From the NCBI RefSeq assembly GCF_010993735.1, contig NZ_WQNI01000004.1:1-64000 (forward strand): a DNA stretch of 64,000 nt, given 5' to 3'. The position numbers and the translations under genes were made by a program. Position 1 is the first letter of the stretch; every line of letters begins with the position of its first letter. A model generated the notes under the pieces. It saw nothing but the letters and a program-made list of their open reading frames with translations. It did not search any database and was not told the DNA's origin. The stretch comes from Chelativorans alearensis (GTDB taxonomy: Bacteria; Pseudomonadota; Alphaproteobacteria; Rhizobiales; Rhizobiaceae). This document shows positions 31,022 through 39,868 of this stretch, piece by piece.

Positions 31022-32092
31022 ATGCGTGTCGACCTCTTCGACTTCGAGCTGCCGGAAGACCGGATCGCGCTGCGGCCGGCGAGCCCGCGCGATTCCGCGC
31101 GGCTGCTTGTGGTCGGGGACGGGCTCGAAGACCGTATCGTGCGCGACCTGCCGCAGCTCTTGCGGGCGGGCGATGCGCTGGTGTTCAACGACACCAAGGT
31201 GATTCCCGCGCGGCTCTCGGGCCTGCGCAGGCGCGGCGAGGCCGTGGCGCATATCGAGGCGACGCTGCACATGCGCACCGGCCCCGACCGCTGGAAGGCG
31301 TTCCTGAAGCCGGCGAAGCGGGTGGCGGTGGGCGAGCGCATCCAGTTCGGCCATGACGGCGAAAGCTGCTTTCTGGGAACGCTGGAAGCGACTGTGGCCG
31401 AGAAAGGCGAGGGCGGCGAGGCATTGCTGGTCTTCGACCTTTCCGGCCCCGTGCTCGACGAGGCGATTGCCGCTGCCGGGCATATGCCGCTGCCGCCCTA
31501 TATCGCCTCGAAGCGGCCGGACGACGAGCGCGACCAGGCGGACTACCAGACCATCTATGCCCGCGAGGAGGGGGCTGTCGCGGCCCCTACCGCCGGCCTC
31601 CACTTCACGCCGGGACTGTTCGCCGCGCTCGATGCTGCCGGCATCGAGCGCCATTTCGTGACGCTGCATGTGGGCGCCGGCACCTTCCTGCCCGTCAAGG
31701 CGGACGACACCGCGGCGCACAGGATGCACGCCGAATGGGGCGAGGTGGGTGCCGGGACGGCCGAAGCCCTCAACGCCGTGCGTGCGCGGGGCGGGCGCAT
31801 CGTCTCGGTCGGCACGACGTCGCTCAGGCTCCTCGAAAGCGCGGCAGGGGCAAGCGGCGAGATTGCCGCCTGGTCCGGCGCGACCGATATCTTCATCGTG
31901 CCCGGCTACCGGTTCCGCGCCGTCGACGCGCTGATGACCAATTTCCACCTGCCGCGCTCGACGCTCTTCATGCTGGTCTCGGCCTTCAGCGGGCTCGAGA
32001 CGATGAAAGAGGCCTACCGCCACGCCATCGAACATGGTTATCGCTTTTATTCCTATGGCGATGCTACCCTGCTTTTCAGGAAAGACAGTTGA
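31022..32092 (+). CDS. queA: S-adenosylmethionine:tRNA ribosyltransferase-isomerase
   Basis: Converts preQ1 in tRNA to epoxyqueuosine using the ribosyl part of SAM. The 356 residues begin with the conserved [19 protein letters not shown] and contain [15 protein letters not shown], the [14 protein letters not shown] signature and [12 protein letters not shown]. The start is fixed by the conserved N terminus although the upstream bases are a CACTCAC repeat without a Shine-Dalgarno sequence. Its stop overlaps the tgt start. Confidence 0.96.
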   Translation: MRVDLFDFELPEDRIALRPASPRDSARLLVVGDGLEDRIVRDLPQLLRAGDALVFNDTKVIPARLSGLRRRGEAVAHIEATLHMRTGPDRWKAFLKPAKRVAVGERIQFGHDGESCFLGTLEATVAEKGEGGEALLVFDLSGPVLDEAIAAAGHMPLPPYIASKRPDDERDQADYQTIYAREEGAVAAPTAGLHFTPGLFAALDAAGIERHFVTLHVGAGTFLPVKADDTAAHRMHAEWGEVGAGTAEALNAVRARGGRIVSVGTTSLRLLESAAGASGEIAAWSGATDIFIVPGYRFRAVDALMTNFHLPRSTLFMLVSAFSGLETMKEAYRHAIEHGYRFYSYGDATLLFRKDS

Positions 32093-33219
32093 GCGACACC
32101 TTCACATTCCGCGTGCTTGCGAGCGACGGCCAGGCTAGGCGCGGCGAGATTTCCATGCCGCGCGGCACGGTGCGCACGCCCGCCTTCATGCCGGTCGGCA
32201 CGGCGGGCACGGTCAAGGCCATGTATATGGACCAGGTGCAGGCGGTGGGCACCGATATCGTCCTCGGCAACACCTACCATCTGATGCTGCGGCCGGGGGC
32301 CGAGCGGGTGGCGCGGCTCGGCGGCCTGCATGAATTTGCCCGCTGGCCGCATCCGATCCTCACCGATTCGGGCGGCTTCCAGGTCATGTCGCTGGCCGCG
32401 CTCAGGAAGATCCGGGAGGAGGGCGTGACCTTCCGCTCCCATGTGGACGGGCAGGTCTACGAGATGTCGCCGGAGCGCTCCATCGAAATCCAGGGCCTGC
32501 TCGACGCCGACATCCAGATGCAGCTCGACGAGTGCGTGCGCCTGCCGGCGCCCCGAAAGGATGTCGAGCGGGCGATGGAGCTGTCGCTGCGCTGGGCCGA
32601 GCGCTGCAAGGACGCCTTCGGCGACCAGCCGGGCAAGGCCATGTTCGGCATCGTCCAGGGCGGTATCGATCCCGATCTTCGCGCGCGCTCGGCGGCCGTG
32701 CTCTCGGCCATGGACCTGAAGGGCTATGCCGTCGGCGGCCTTGCCGTCGGCGAGCCGCAGGAGGTGATGCTCGAGGTGCTGGAGGCGACATGCCCGGCGC
32801 TATCGGCGGAAAAGCCGCGCTACCTGATGGGGGTGGGTACGCCGGACGATATCCTGAAGTCCGTCGCCCGCGGCATCGACATGTTCGACTGCGTGATGCC
32901 GACAAGGGCCGGCCGCCACGGCCTTGCCTATACGAGGCGCGGCAAGATCAACCTGAAGAACGCCCGCCACGCCGAGGACCCCCGGCCGCTGGACGAGGAG
33001 AGCGACTGCCCCGCCGCCCGCGACTACTCCCGCGCCTACCTGCATCATCTGGTGAAGTCGGGCGAGGCGCTGGGCGCCATGCTGCTCACCTGGAACAACC
33101 TTGCCTACTACCAGCGGCTCATGGCCGACATCCGTGCGGCGATCGAGGAAGGGCTGCTTGAAGAGCGGGCCGCCGGGATGCGGGAAGAATGGGCGCGGGG
33201 GGATTTGGCGGCGCTGTAG
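32089..33219 (+). CDS. tgt: tRNA-guanine transglycosylase
   Basis: Exchanges guanine-34 for preQ1 in Tyr, His, Asn and Asp tRNAs. 376 residues from TTG 32089, overlapping the queA stop as TTGA with AGGAAAGAC upstream. Catalytic residues are present: D93 ([12 protein letters not shown]) and D267 ([13 protein letters not shown]). The zinc site is not: the family's C-x-C-x2-C plus His ligands correspond here to S305, C307, A310 and N336, so three of four ligands are gone while the surrounding sequence ([16 protein letters not shown]) is intact. Confidence 0.95.
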   Translation: MSDTFTFRVLASDGQARRGEISMPRGTVRTPAFMPVGTAGTVKAMYMDQVQAVGTDIVLGNTYHLMLRPGAERVARLGGLHEFARWPHPILTDSGGFQVMSLAALRKIREEGVTFRSHVDGQVYEMSPERSIEIQGLLDADIQMQLDECVRLPAPRKDVERAMELSLRWAERCKDAFGDQPGKAMFGIVQGGIDPDLRARSAAVLSAMDLKGYAVGGLAVGEPQEVMLEVLEATCPALSAEKPRYLMGVGTPDDILKSVARGIDMFDCVMPTRAGRHGLAYTRRGKINLKNARHAEDPRPLDEESDCPAARDYSRAYLHHLVKSGEALGAMLLTWNNLAYYQRLMADIRAAIEEGLLEERAAGMREEWARGDLAAL

Positions 33220-33404
33220 GTGCTTGGCTTTAGATGGGATGCCGGCGCCCCCGCACTCTGCCTATTTCGCAGGCAGAACCGTGCGATCGCGTGTAGAAAT
33301 CGCGGGCAGAATGGTCGCCGAACGGGCATTCGCATGTAACTTATAGAAATAGCTTGCGTTTCGGATGCAGGCTGGCTGAAATGCTTTTCAGGAAGGAGCA
33401 TTTC

Positions 33405-34814
33405 TTGGCCATGTTCGATGAGATGCGCCTGGGAGATCGGGCAAGACAACCATACGAGGCTTACGAGAACTGGTTCCACGGCCAGGACCCGGCACGGCTG
33501 AACGAGAAGTCGCAGGATGCCGAAAAGGTCTTCCGCCGCACCGGCATCACCTTCGCCGTCTATGGGGAGGCGGAGGCGGCCGAGCGGCTTATCCCGTTCG
33601 ATATCGTCCCGCGCATCCTCTCCGGCAAGGAATGGCGGCGCCTGGTCCAGGGGATCGAGCAGCGCGTGCAGGCGCTGAATGCCTTCCTCTACGATATCTA
33701 CCATCGGCAGGAGATCCTGCGGGCCGGCCGCATCCCGAAGGAGATCATCGCCTGCAACGAGGCTTTCCTGCCGGAGATGATCGGCGTGCGCCCGCCCGGC
33801 GGCGTCTACACGCACATCATCGGCGTCGACATCGTGCGCACCGCCGAGGACGAGTTCTACGTGCTGGAGGACAATGCCCGCACGCCGTCGGGCGTCTCCT
33901 ACATGCTGGAGAACCGTGAGACGATGATGCAGCTCTTCCCGGAGCTGTTCCAGAAGGTGAAGGTGCTGCCGGTGGAAAACTACCCGCAGCTCCTGCGCGA
34001 TTCGCTCGCCGCCGTCCGGCCGGCCAACTGCGATGGCTCGCCCACCATTGCCGTCTTGACGCCGGGCAGCTTCAACTCGGCCTATTTCGAGCACGCCTTC
34101 CTGGCCGACCAGATGGGCGTGGAGCTGGTCGAGGGGCCGGATTTGCGCGTGGTCGACGGCCGCGTGGCCATGCGCACCACCCAGGGCTACAAGAGCATCG
34201 ACGTGCTCTACCGCCGCGTCGACGACGACTTCCTCGACCCGCTGACCTTCAATCCCGATTCCGTGCTCGGCGTTCCCGGCATCATGGACGTCTACCGCGC
34301 CGGCAACATCGCCATCGCCAACGCGCCGGGCACGGGGATCGCCGATGACAAGGCGATCTACTCCTACATGCCCGAGATCGTGGAGTTCTACACCGGCCGC
34401 AAGGCGATCCTGCGCAACGTGCCGACCTGGCGCTGCTCAGAGCCGGCGAGCCTCTCTCACGTCCTCGACAATCTGCACGAACTGGTGGTGAAGGAGGTGC
34501 ACGGCTCCGGTGGCTACGGCATGCTGGTCGGCCCGGCGGCTTCCGCCAAGGAGCGGGAGGCTTTCGCGGCCAAGCTCAAGGCCAGGCCCGCCAACTACAT
34601 CGCCCAGCCGACGCTTTCCCTGTCGACCTGCCCGGTGCTCACCGAAAGCGGGCTGGCGCCGCGCCATGTGGACCTGCGCCCGTTCGTATTGGTGTCGGAC
34701 CGCATCCGCACGGTGCCGGGCGGGCTGACGCGGGTGGCGCTTAAAGAGGGTTCGCTGGTCGTAAACTCCTCACAGGGCGGGGGAACGAAAGACACATGGG
34801 TGCTGGATGATTGA
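33405..34814 (+). CDS. Circularly permuted type 2 ATP-grasp protein (Anbu operon)
   Basis: 469-residue member of the circularly permuted ATP-grasp family, predicted to form amide bonds using ATP. Recognisable segments are NWF near residue 20, RRTGITFAVYG, RLIPFDIVPRIL, GVDIVRTAEDEFYVLEDNARTPSG (key EDN), and the C-terminal QPTLSLSTCPVL and HVDLRPFVLVSD. TTG 33405 has AAGGAG (33393-33398) 6 bases upstream; ATG 33411 is an alternative. First gene of a four-gene operon with alpha-E, transglutaminase-like and Anbu proteins. Substrate unknown. Confidence 0.9.
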   Translation: MAMFDEMRLGDRARQPYEAYENWFHGQDPARLNEKSQDAEKVFRRTGITFAVYGEAEAAERLIPFDIVPRILSGKEWRRLVQGIEQRVQALNAFLYDIYHRQEILRAGRIPKEIIACNEAFLPEMIGVRPPGGVYTHIIGVDIVRTAEDEFYVLEDNARTPSGVSYMLENRETMMQLFPELFQKVKVLPVENYPQLLRDSLAAVRPANCDGSPTIAVLTPGSFNSAYFEHAFLADQMGVELVEGPDLRVVDGRVAMRTTQGYKSIDVLYRRVDDDFLDPLTFNPDSVLGVPGIMDVYRAGNIAIANAPGTGIADDKAIYSYMPEIVEFYTGRKAILRNVPTWRCSEPASLSHVLDNLHELVVKEVHGSGGYGMLVGPAASAKEREAFAAKLKARPANYIAQPTLSLSTCPVLTESGLAPRHVDLRPFVLVSDRIRTVPGGLTRVALKEGSLVVNSSQGGGTKDTWVLDD

Positions 34815-34832
34815 ACAGGCGCGGAGCTGACA

Positions 34833-35771
34833 ATGCTTCTGGGGCGCGCGGCCAATGGCCTTTACTGGATGCACCGGTATATCGAGCGGGCGGAGAATAT
34901 GGCCCGTCTCGTCGATACCGGCCATCGCCTTGCCTTGACGCAGACGGGCACGGCGTCGGACGAATGGATATCGGTGCTCACCAGCGCCGGCGCGCGCGAG
35001 GCTTTCGAACAGGAGGAGCGGCCCCACGATACGGCGAGCGTGACGGATTTCCTTCTGCGCGACCTCTCGAACCCGTCCAGCGTGATGGCCTCCATGGAGA
35101 CCGCCCGCATGAACGCGCGCATGGTGCGCACGGCGCTGACGCGCGAGACCTGGGAGAGCATCAACGAGGCCTGGATGGCGCTCCGCCGCATGCTCATGCG
35201 GCCCGTCGACGAGCGGGACCTGCCGGCCGTGCTCGACGCCATCAAGCGGGAGACCGCGCTCATCCGCGGTGCCTTCCACGGCACCATGCTGCGCAACGAG
35301 ATATTCGATTTCGCCCAACTCGGGACGCTGATCGAACGCGCCGACAACACCGCGCGCATCCTCGACGTCAAATATTACGTGCTCCTGCCTTCGGTCGCAT
35401 GGGTCGGCTCGCCGCTCGACAATCACCAGTGGCAGACCATCCTGCGTTCGGTCTCCGCCCAGCGCTCCTACCGCTGGATCTACGAAGGCTACGAGCCCAC
35501 CAGCATCGCCGATTATCTCATCCTCAACCGCCGCATGCCGCGCTCGCTTGCCTTCTGCTACCGCGGCATCTGCGACGCGCTGGAATTCCTGGCCGAGGAA
35601 TACGGCACCCGGCATCAAAGCCACGACATGGCCGCCGCGAAGCGGGAAAAGCTGCGCTCCGCTTCCGTTTCCGACATCTTCGAGGAGGGCCTGCACGAGT
35701 TCCTGAAGGATTTCATTCGTGACAATGGCGCGCTGGGCGATCAGATTGCCACGGACTATCGTTTCTACTGA
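34833..35771 (+). CDS. Alpha-E domain-containing protein (DUF403)
   Basis: 312-residue all-helical alpha-E protein, the standard partner of permuted ATP-grasp enzymes. It begins MLLGRAANGLYWMHRYIERAENMARLVD, the family's strongly conserved N-terminal motif (YWMxRYxERAEN), and repeats LIERADNTARILDVKYYVLL (key ERADNTAR) in the second half. It lies 18 bases after the ATP-grasp gene. The biochemical role is unknown; it is thought to act with the ligase. Confidence 0.92.
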   Translation: MLLGRAANGLYWMHRYIERAENMARLVDTGHRLALTQTGTASDEWISVLTSAGAREAFEQEERPHDTASVTDFLLRDLSNPSSVMASMETARMNARMVRTALTRETWESINEAWMALRRMLMRPVDERDLPAVLDAIKRETALIRGAFHGTMLRNEIFDFAQLGTLIERADNTARILDVKYYVLLPSVAWVGSPLDNHQWQTILRSVSAQRSYRWIYEGYEPTSIADYLILNRRMPRSLAFCYRGICDALEFLAEEYGTRHQSHDMAAAKREKLRSASVSDIFEEGLHEFLKDFIRDNGALGDQIATDYRFY

Positions 35772-35794
35772 CCAGGAACCCTTGGCCGACCCAC

Positions 35795-36589
35795 ATGCGC
35801 CTGAAAATCTCGCACCGCACCGAATATCAGTATGACGCGCCGCTGTCCTACGCCCTGCAGCGGCTACGGCTGTTCCCGAAAAGCGGCCCCACTCAGAATG
35901 TCGTGGAGTGGGCGCTTTCCATCGAGGGGGCGCGCGAGGAAGTGCGCTACGACGACAGCTTCGGCAACGACACGCGCCTTCTGAGCATCGAGGGGACGCC
36001 GCATACCATCGCCATTGCCGCCTCCGGCGTGGTCGAGACGAAGGATACGAACGGCGTTTCCGGCCGGCATTCGGGCCTTGCGCCGCTTTGGCTGTTCTGC
36101 CAGGAAACCCCGCTGACAGCGCCGGGCCCGGGCGTAGCGAGGCTCATCGAGGCGGTTGGCGGCGATGAGGGCATCGACCGTCTGCACGCCCTGATGGGGC
36201 TGGTGCGCGAGGGGGTGTCCTACGTGACGGGCACCACCAGTGCGGTGACGACGGCGGAAGAGGCGCTGACGCAAGGGCAGGGGGTGTGCCAGGACCATGC
36301 GCACATCTTCCTGTCGGCCGCGCGCCGCATGGGGTTTCCCGCCCGCTATGTGAGCGGCTATCTGCGCCTCGACGGCGCCGACGAGCAGACGGCGAGCCAC
36401 GCCTGGGCCGAGGCGCATGTGGAAGGGCTCGGCTGGGTCGGCTTCGACTGCTCCAACGGCATTTCGCCCGACGAGCGCTATGTGCGCGTGGCGACGGGCC
36501 GCGACTATCGCGATGCCATGCCGGTCATGGGGATTCGTCTGGGCCAGGCTGAAGAACAGCTTGCGGTCCAGATCAGTGTCGAGCAGTAA
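35795..36589 (+). CDS. Transglutaminase-like cysteine protease family protein
   Basis: 264 residues: N-terminal beta domain of bacterial transglutaminase-like proteins (MRLKISHRTEYQYDAPL, LFPKSG) and the papain-like core with the catalytic triad C165 (QGVCQDHAH), H202 (ASHAWAEA) and D218 (GFDCSNG). Probably a cytoplasmic peptidase or amide-forming enzyme; no signal peptide. Third gene of the Anbu operon, 23 bases after the alpha-E gene. Its natural substrate may be the product of the ATP-grasp enzyme. Confidence 0.92.
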   Translation: MRLKISHRTEYQYDAPLSYALQRLRLFPKSGPTQNVVEWALSIEGAREEVRYDDSFGNDTRLLSIEGTPHTIAIAASGVVETKDTNGVSGRHSGLAPLWLFCQETPLTAPGPGVARLIEAVGGDEGIDRLHALMGLVREGVSYVTGTTSAVTTAEEALTQGQGVCQDHAHIFLSAARRMGFPARYVSGYLRLDGADEQTASHAWAEAHVEGLGWVGFDCSNGISPDERYVRVATGRDYRDAMPVMGIRLGQAEEQLAVQISVEQ

Positions 36590-36625
36590 TCTGACACGGA
36601 GAATCGCAACGGGACGTTCGGGCGC

Positions 36626-37354
36626 ATGACCTACTGTGTCGGGCTCAAGATCGATAGCGGACTGGTGTTCATGTCCGACACGCGAACCAATGCCGGCGTC
36701 GATAACGTGTCGACCTTCAGCAAGATGCATTGCTGGTCGAAACCGGACGAACGCGTGCTCGTGCTCCTGTCGGCGGGCAACCTTGCCACCACCCAGGCCG
36801 TCATCAGCCTTCTCGACGAGCGCACCAAGGCGCCGAAGGAGCGGGCGCCCTCGCTATTGAAGACGTCGTCCATGTACCAGACGGCCAAGCTCGTCGGCGA
36901 CGCGCTGAAGGAGGTTATCCGCGAGGCCGCGCCCGCCGGCCAGAACGCCGATGCCTTCGGTGCCTCTTTCATCCTCGGCGGGCAGATCCGCGGCACCGAA
37001 CCGCGGCTCTTCCTCGTCTATCCGGAAGGCAATTTCATCGAGGCCGGCCCCGACACGCATTTCTTCCAGATCGGCGAGACCAAATACGGCAAGCCGATCC
37101 TGGTGCGCGCGCACGACCCGAAGATGAGCTTCGAGGAGACGGTGAAGCTCTTGCTCGTCTCCTTCGATTCGACGCTGAGGTCCAACCTCTCGGTCGGTCT
37201 GCCGCTCGACCTGCTCTACTACCCGCGCGATAGCTTTCGCGTCGGCTTCGAGAAGCGGATCGGACAGGACGACCGCTATTTCCGGACGGTCGCCGAGGGC
37301 TGGTCGAGCGCGCTGAAGGCCGCGTTCAAGAGCCTGCCCGATTTCAAGCCCTGA
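36626..37354 (+). CDS. Anbu, proteasome-type peptidase (ancestral beta subunit)
   Basis: 242-residue Ntn-hydrolase of the proteasome superfamily. It starts MTYCVGLKIDSGLVFMSDTRTNAG: removal of Met would expose Thr2 as the catalytic N-terminal nucleophile, and D18/R20 match the conserved SDTRTNAGVD motif; a lysine (K34) and SAGNLATTQ follow as in Anbu. No HslU-type unfoldase gene is near, in line with Anbu assembling without one. Last gene of the ATP-grasp/alpha-E/transglutaminase operon. Substrate unknown. Confidence 0.93.
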   Translation: MTYCVGLKIDSGLVFMSDTRTNAGVDNVSTFSKMHCWSKPDERVLVLLSAGNLATTQAVISLLDERTKAPKERAPSLLKTSSMYQTAKLVGDALKEVIREAAPAGQNADAFGASFILGGQIRGTEPRLFLVYPEGNFIEAGPDTHFFQIGETKYGKPILVRAHDPKMSFEETVKLLLVSFDSTLRSNLSVGLPLDLLYYPRDSFRVGFEKRIGQDDRYFRTVAEGWSSALKAAFKSLPDFKP

Positions 37355-37395
37355 TTTCTCGCGCGGGCGCGTGCGCGCGGTTGCACCTTTCTTAT

Positions 37396-37432
37396 ATTTT
37401 CGTTTCTGCTATAACGCAGGCAAAACGAAAAT
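37396..37432. promoter_or_regulatory. Putative GlpR operator upstream of the DeoR gene
   Basis: ATTTTCGTTT (37396-37405) and AAACGAAAAT (37423-37432) form a perfect 10-base inverted repeat, 12 bases before the regulator start. A related GTTTTCGTTT occurs at 38246-38255 before glpD. DeoR-family sugar-phosphate regulators bind such sites; autoregulation is inferred. Confidence 0.6.
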
Positions 37433-37443
37433 GGGGATAGGCA

Positions 37444-38208
37444 GTGTTTCTCGCGCCGCGCCATGAGGAAATCCTCCAGATCGCCAAGGAAGAGGGCCGT
37501 GTCACGGTCGACGGGCTGGCCGCCCGCTTTCGCGTGACGCCGCAGACGATCCGCAAGGATCTCAACGACTTGTGCGACCAGCGGCTGTTGACGCGCATCC
37601 ATGGCGGGGCGCTCCTGCCGTCAGGCATCGAGAACATGGAATACGAGGCGCGCCGCGAGCTCAGGGCGGAAGAAAAGAGCGCCATCGGCCGCGCGGCGGC
37701 GGAGCTCATTCCCGACAAGGCCTCGCTTTTCATCAATATCGGCACGACGACCGAAGCTGTGAGCGATGCGCTGCTCGACCATCGCGAGCTCATGGTCATC
37801 ACAAATAACATCAATGTTGCCAATAGGATGCGGGTTTATCCGGCGTTCGAGGTCATCATCGCCAGCGGGGTGGTGCGCGGCTCCGACGGGGGCATCGTCG
37901 GCGAGGCGGCGGTCGATTTCATCCGCCAGTTCAAGGTGGACTACGCGGTTATCGGCGTCTCGGCGATCGACGAGGAGGGCGCGCTTTTCGATTTCGATTT
38001 TCGCGAGGTGAAGGTCGCCCAGGCGATCATCGCCAATGCGCGCCACGTCATTCTGGTCTCCGATTCCTCGAAATTTGACCGCAGCGCCCCCGTGCGTATC
38101 GGCCATGTCTCGCAGATGGACACCTTCATCACCGATCGCTGCCCGAGCGCCGCCTTCCGCGCCGTGTGCGGGGAAGCGGGCGTGCGACTTGTGGAAGCCT
38201 GCCGGTAA
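37444..38208 (+). CDS. glpR: DeoR/GlpR family transcriptional regulator
   Basis: 254-residue repressor: N-terminal winged HTH (RHEEILQIAKEEGRVTVDGLAARF in part, VTPQTIRKDLNDL) and C-terminal DeoR sensor domain (INIGTTTEAVSDAL, VITNNINVANRM, DFDFREVKVAQAII, SDSSKFDRSAPVRIG) that binds a phosphorylated sugar, here probably glycerol-3-phosphate. The start is GTG with GGGGATAGG upstream. It lies directly before glpD in the same direction and is likely the regulator of the glycerol operon. Confidence 0.9.
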   Translation: MFLAPRHEEILQIAKEEGRVTVDGLAARFRVTPQTIRKDLNDLCDQRLLTRIHGGALLPSGIENMEYEARRELRAEEKSAIGRAAAELIPDKASLFINIGTTTEAVSDALLDHRELMVITNNINVANRMRVYPAFEVIIASGVVRGSDGGIVGEAAVDFIRQFKVDYAVIGVSAIDEEGALFDFDFREVKVAQAIIANARHVILVSDSSKFDRSAPVRIGHVSQMDTFITDRCPSAAFRAVCGEAGVRLVEACR

Positions 38209-38245
38209 TTCTCACCGGTGCCTGTCTTCATTTGACATTCACAAT

Positions 38246-38267
38246 GTTTTCGTTTAGTTTCATTTTC
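38246..38267. promoter_or_regulatory. Possible GlpR half-sites upstream of glpD
   Basis: GTTTTCGTTT (38246-38255) matches the glpR operator half in 9 of 10 bases, followed by TTTCATTTTC. No clear second arm in inverted orientation was seen, so this is tentative. Confidence 0.35.
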
Positions 38268-38305
38268 AGGGAGAGGTGCTTTCCATATTGCCACGGGAGG
38301 AGCGG

Positions 38306-39868
38306 TTGGGCGACGGTCCCATTCACGATCTGTTCGTTATCGGCGGCGGCATCAACGGATGCGGCATCGCGCGCGACGCGGCCGGCCGCGGCTATTCGGT
38401 CATGCTTGCCGAGATGAACGATCTGGGCAGCGGCACCTCGTCCGCCTCCACCAAGCTCATCCACGGCGGCCTGCGCTACCTCGAATATTACGAATTCCGC
38501 CTCGTGCGCGAGGCGCTGATGGAGCGCGAGGTGCTGTGGAAGAGCGCGCCGCACATCATCTGGCCGATGCGCTTCGTCCTGCCGCTCCACAAGGGCCTGC
38601 GGCCCGGCTGGCTCATCCGTCTCGGCCTTTTTCTCTACGACCATATCGGCGGGCGCAAGCTCCTGCCGCCCACGCGCACGCTCGACATGCGCAGCGACCC
38701 GGCGGGAAAGCCGCTCAAGGCCGCCTACCGGCGCGCCTTCGAATATTCCGACTGCTGGGTCAACGACGCGCGGCTGGTGGTGCTGAACGCGTTGAGCGCC
38801 ACCGAGAAGGGCGCCGACATCCGCACCCGCACCAAGGTGGTGGGCGCGCGCGTGGAGGATGGCGTATGGCGGCTTTCCCTGCGCGATCTTGAAACCGGCA
38901 CCATCGAGGAGGTGCGCGCGCGGCTGGTGGTCAACGCGGCCGGCCCGTGGGTGGACGAGGTGATCGCCGGCGCGCTCGGCCGCAACGCCACCCATAACGT
39001 GCGCCTCGTCAAGGGCAGCCACATCGTCATCGCCAGGAAGTTCGACGACCCGCGCGCCTATTTCTTCCAGAACGCCGACGGGCGCATTATCTTCGCCATT
39101 CCCTATGAGGAGGACTTCACCCTCATCGGCACCACCGATCAGGATTTCGATGGCGATCCGGCAGCCGTGGAAATCAGTGGGGAGGAGGTCGCCTATCTGT
39201 GTGCCGCGGCCAGCGAATATTTCGCCGAGCCGGTGCGCCCCGAGGACGTGGTCTGGAGCTTCTCCGGTGTGCGGCCGCTCTTCGACGACGGCGCCAGCAA
39301 GGCCCAGGAGGCAACGCGCGACTACGTGCTGAAGGCGGAGGACACCGCCGGCGCCTCGGTCATCCATGTCTTCGGCGGCAAGATCACCACTTTCCGCCGG
39401 CTGGCCGAGGCCGTGCTGGGGGAGATCGGCAAGCGGCTCGGCGAACGGGGAAGCCCGTGGACGGCGGATGCCCCGCTGCCGGGCGGCGGGTTCGGCCCGC
39501 ACGCGTTCGACGCCACGGTGGAGGCGCTGAGGCGTGACTATCCCTTTCTCGAAGGCGCCCATGCGCGGCGCCTCACCCGCCTTTACGGGATTGAGGCGCG
39601 GGCGCTTTTGGGCGAGGCGACGAGCGCGCAGGACCTCGGCCATCGCTTTGGCGCCGATCTCTTTGAGGCCGAGCTGCGCTATCTTGCGGCGAACGAATGG
39701 GCGCGCAGCGGCGACGATGTCTTATGGCGGCGTACAAAGCGTGGCCTACGGCTGACGCAGGAGGAGGCACGGGCCGTGGACGTGTTCATGCGTGAATTAA
39801 GGCTGCGCGAGGTGGCGCGCGCGGAAGGACCAACGGAAGGAGGACGTGGCCGTGCTGGAGCTGCGTGA
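38306..39868 (+). CDS. glpD: Glycerol-3-phosphate dehydrogenase
   Basis: FAD-dependent oxidase of glycerol-3-phosphate to dihydroxyacetone phosphate, peripheral on the inner membrane and feeding electrons to quinone. The FAD-binding motif FVIGGGINGCGIARDAAGRG is at the N terminus; STKLIHGGLRYLEYYEF and the C-terminal HRFGADLFEAELRYLAANEWA part are typical. TTG 38306 is chosen because GGGAGG sits 5 bases upstream and the resulting N terminus matches family length (520 residues); GTG 38276 and TTG 38288 are alternatives. The 3' end overlaps glpS by 23 bases. Confidence 0.94.
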   Translation: MGDGPIHDLFVIGGGINGCGIARDAAGRGYSVMLAEMNDLGSGTSSASTKLIHGGLRYLEYYEFRLVREALMEREVLWKSAPHIIWPMRFVLPLHKGLRPGWLIRLGLFLYDHIGGRKLLPPTRTLDMRSDPAGKPLKAAYRRAFEYSDCWVNDARLVVLNALSATEKGADIRTRTKVVGARVEDGVWRLSLRDLETGTIEEVRARLVVNAAGPWVDEVIAGALGRNATHNVRLVKGSHIVIARKFDDPRAYFFQNADGRIIFAIPYEEDFTLIGTTDQDFDGDPAAVEISGEEVAYLCAAASEYFAEPVRPEDVVWSFSGVRPLFDDGASKAQEATRDYVLKAEDTAGASVIHVFGGKITTFRRLAEAVLGEIGKRLGERGSPWTADAPLPGGGFGPHAFDATVEALRRDYPFLEGAHARRLTRLYGIEARALLGEATSAQDLGHRFGADLFEAELRYLAANEWARSGDDVLWRRTKRGLRLTQEEARAVDVFMRELRLREVARAEGPTEGGRGRAGAA

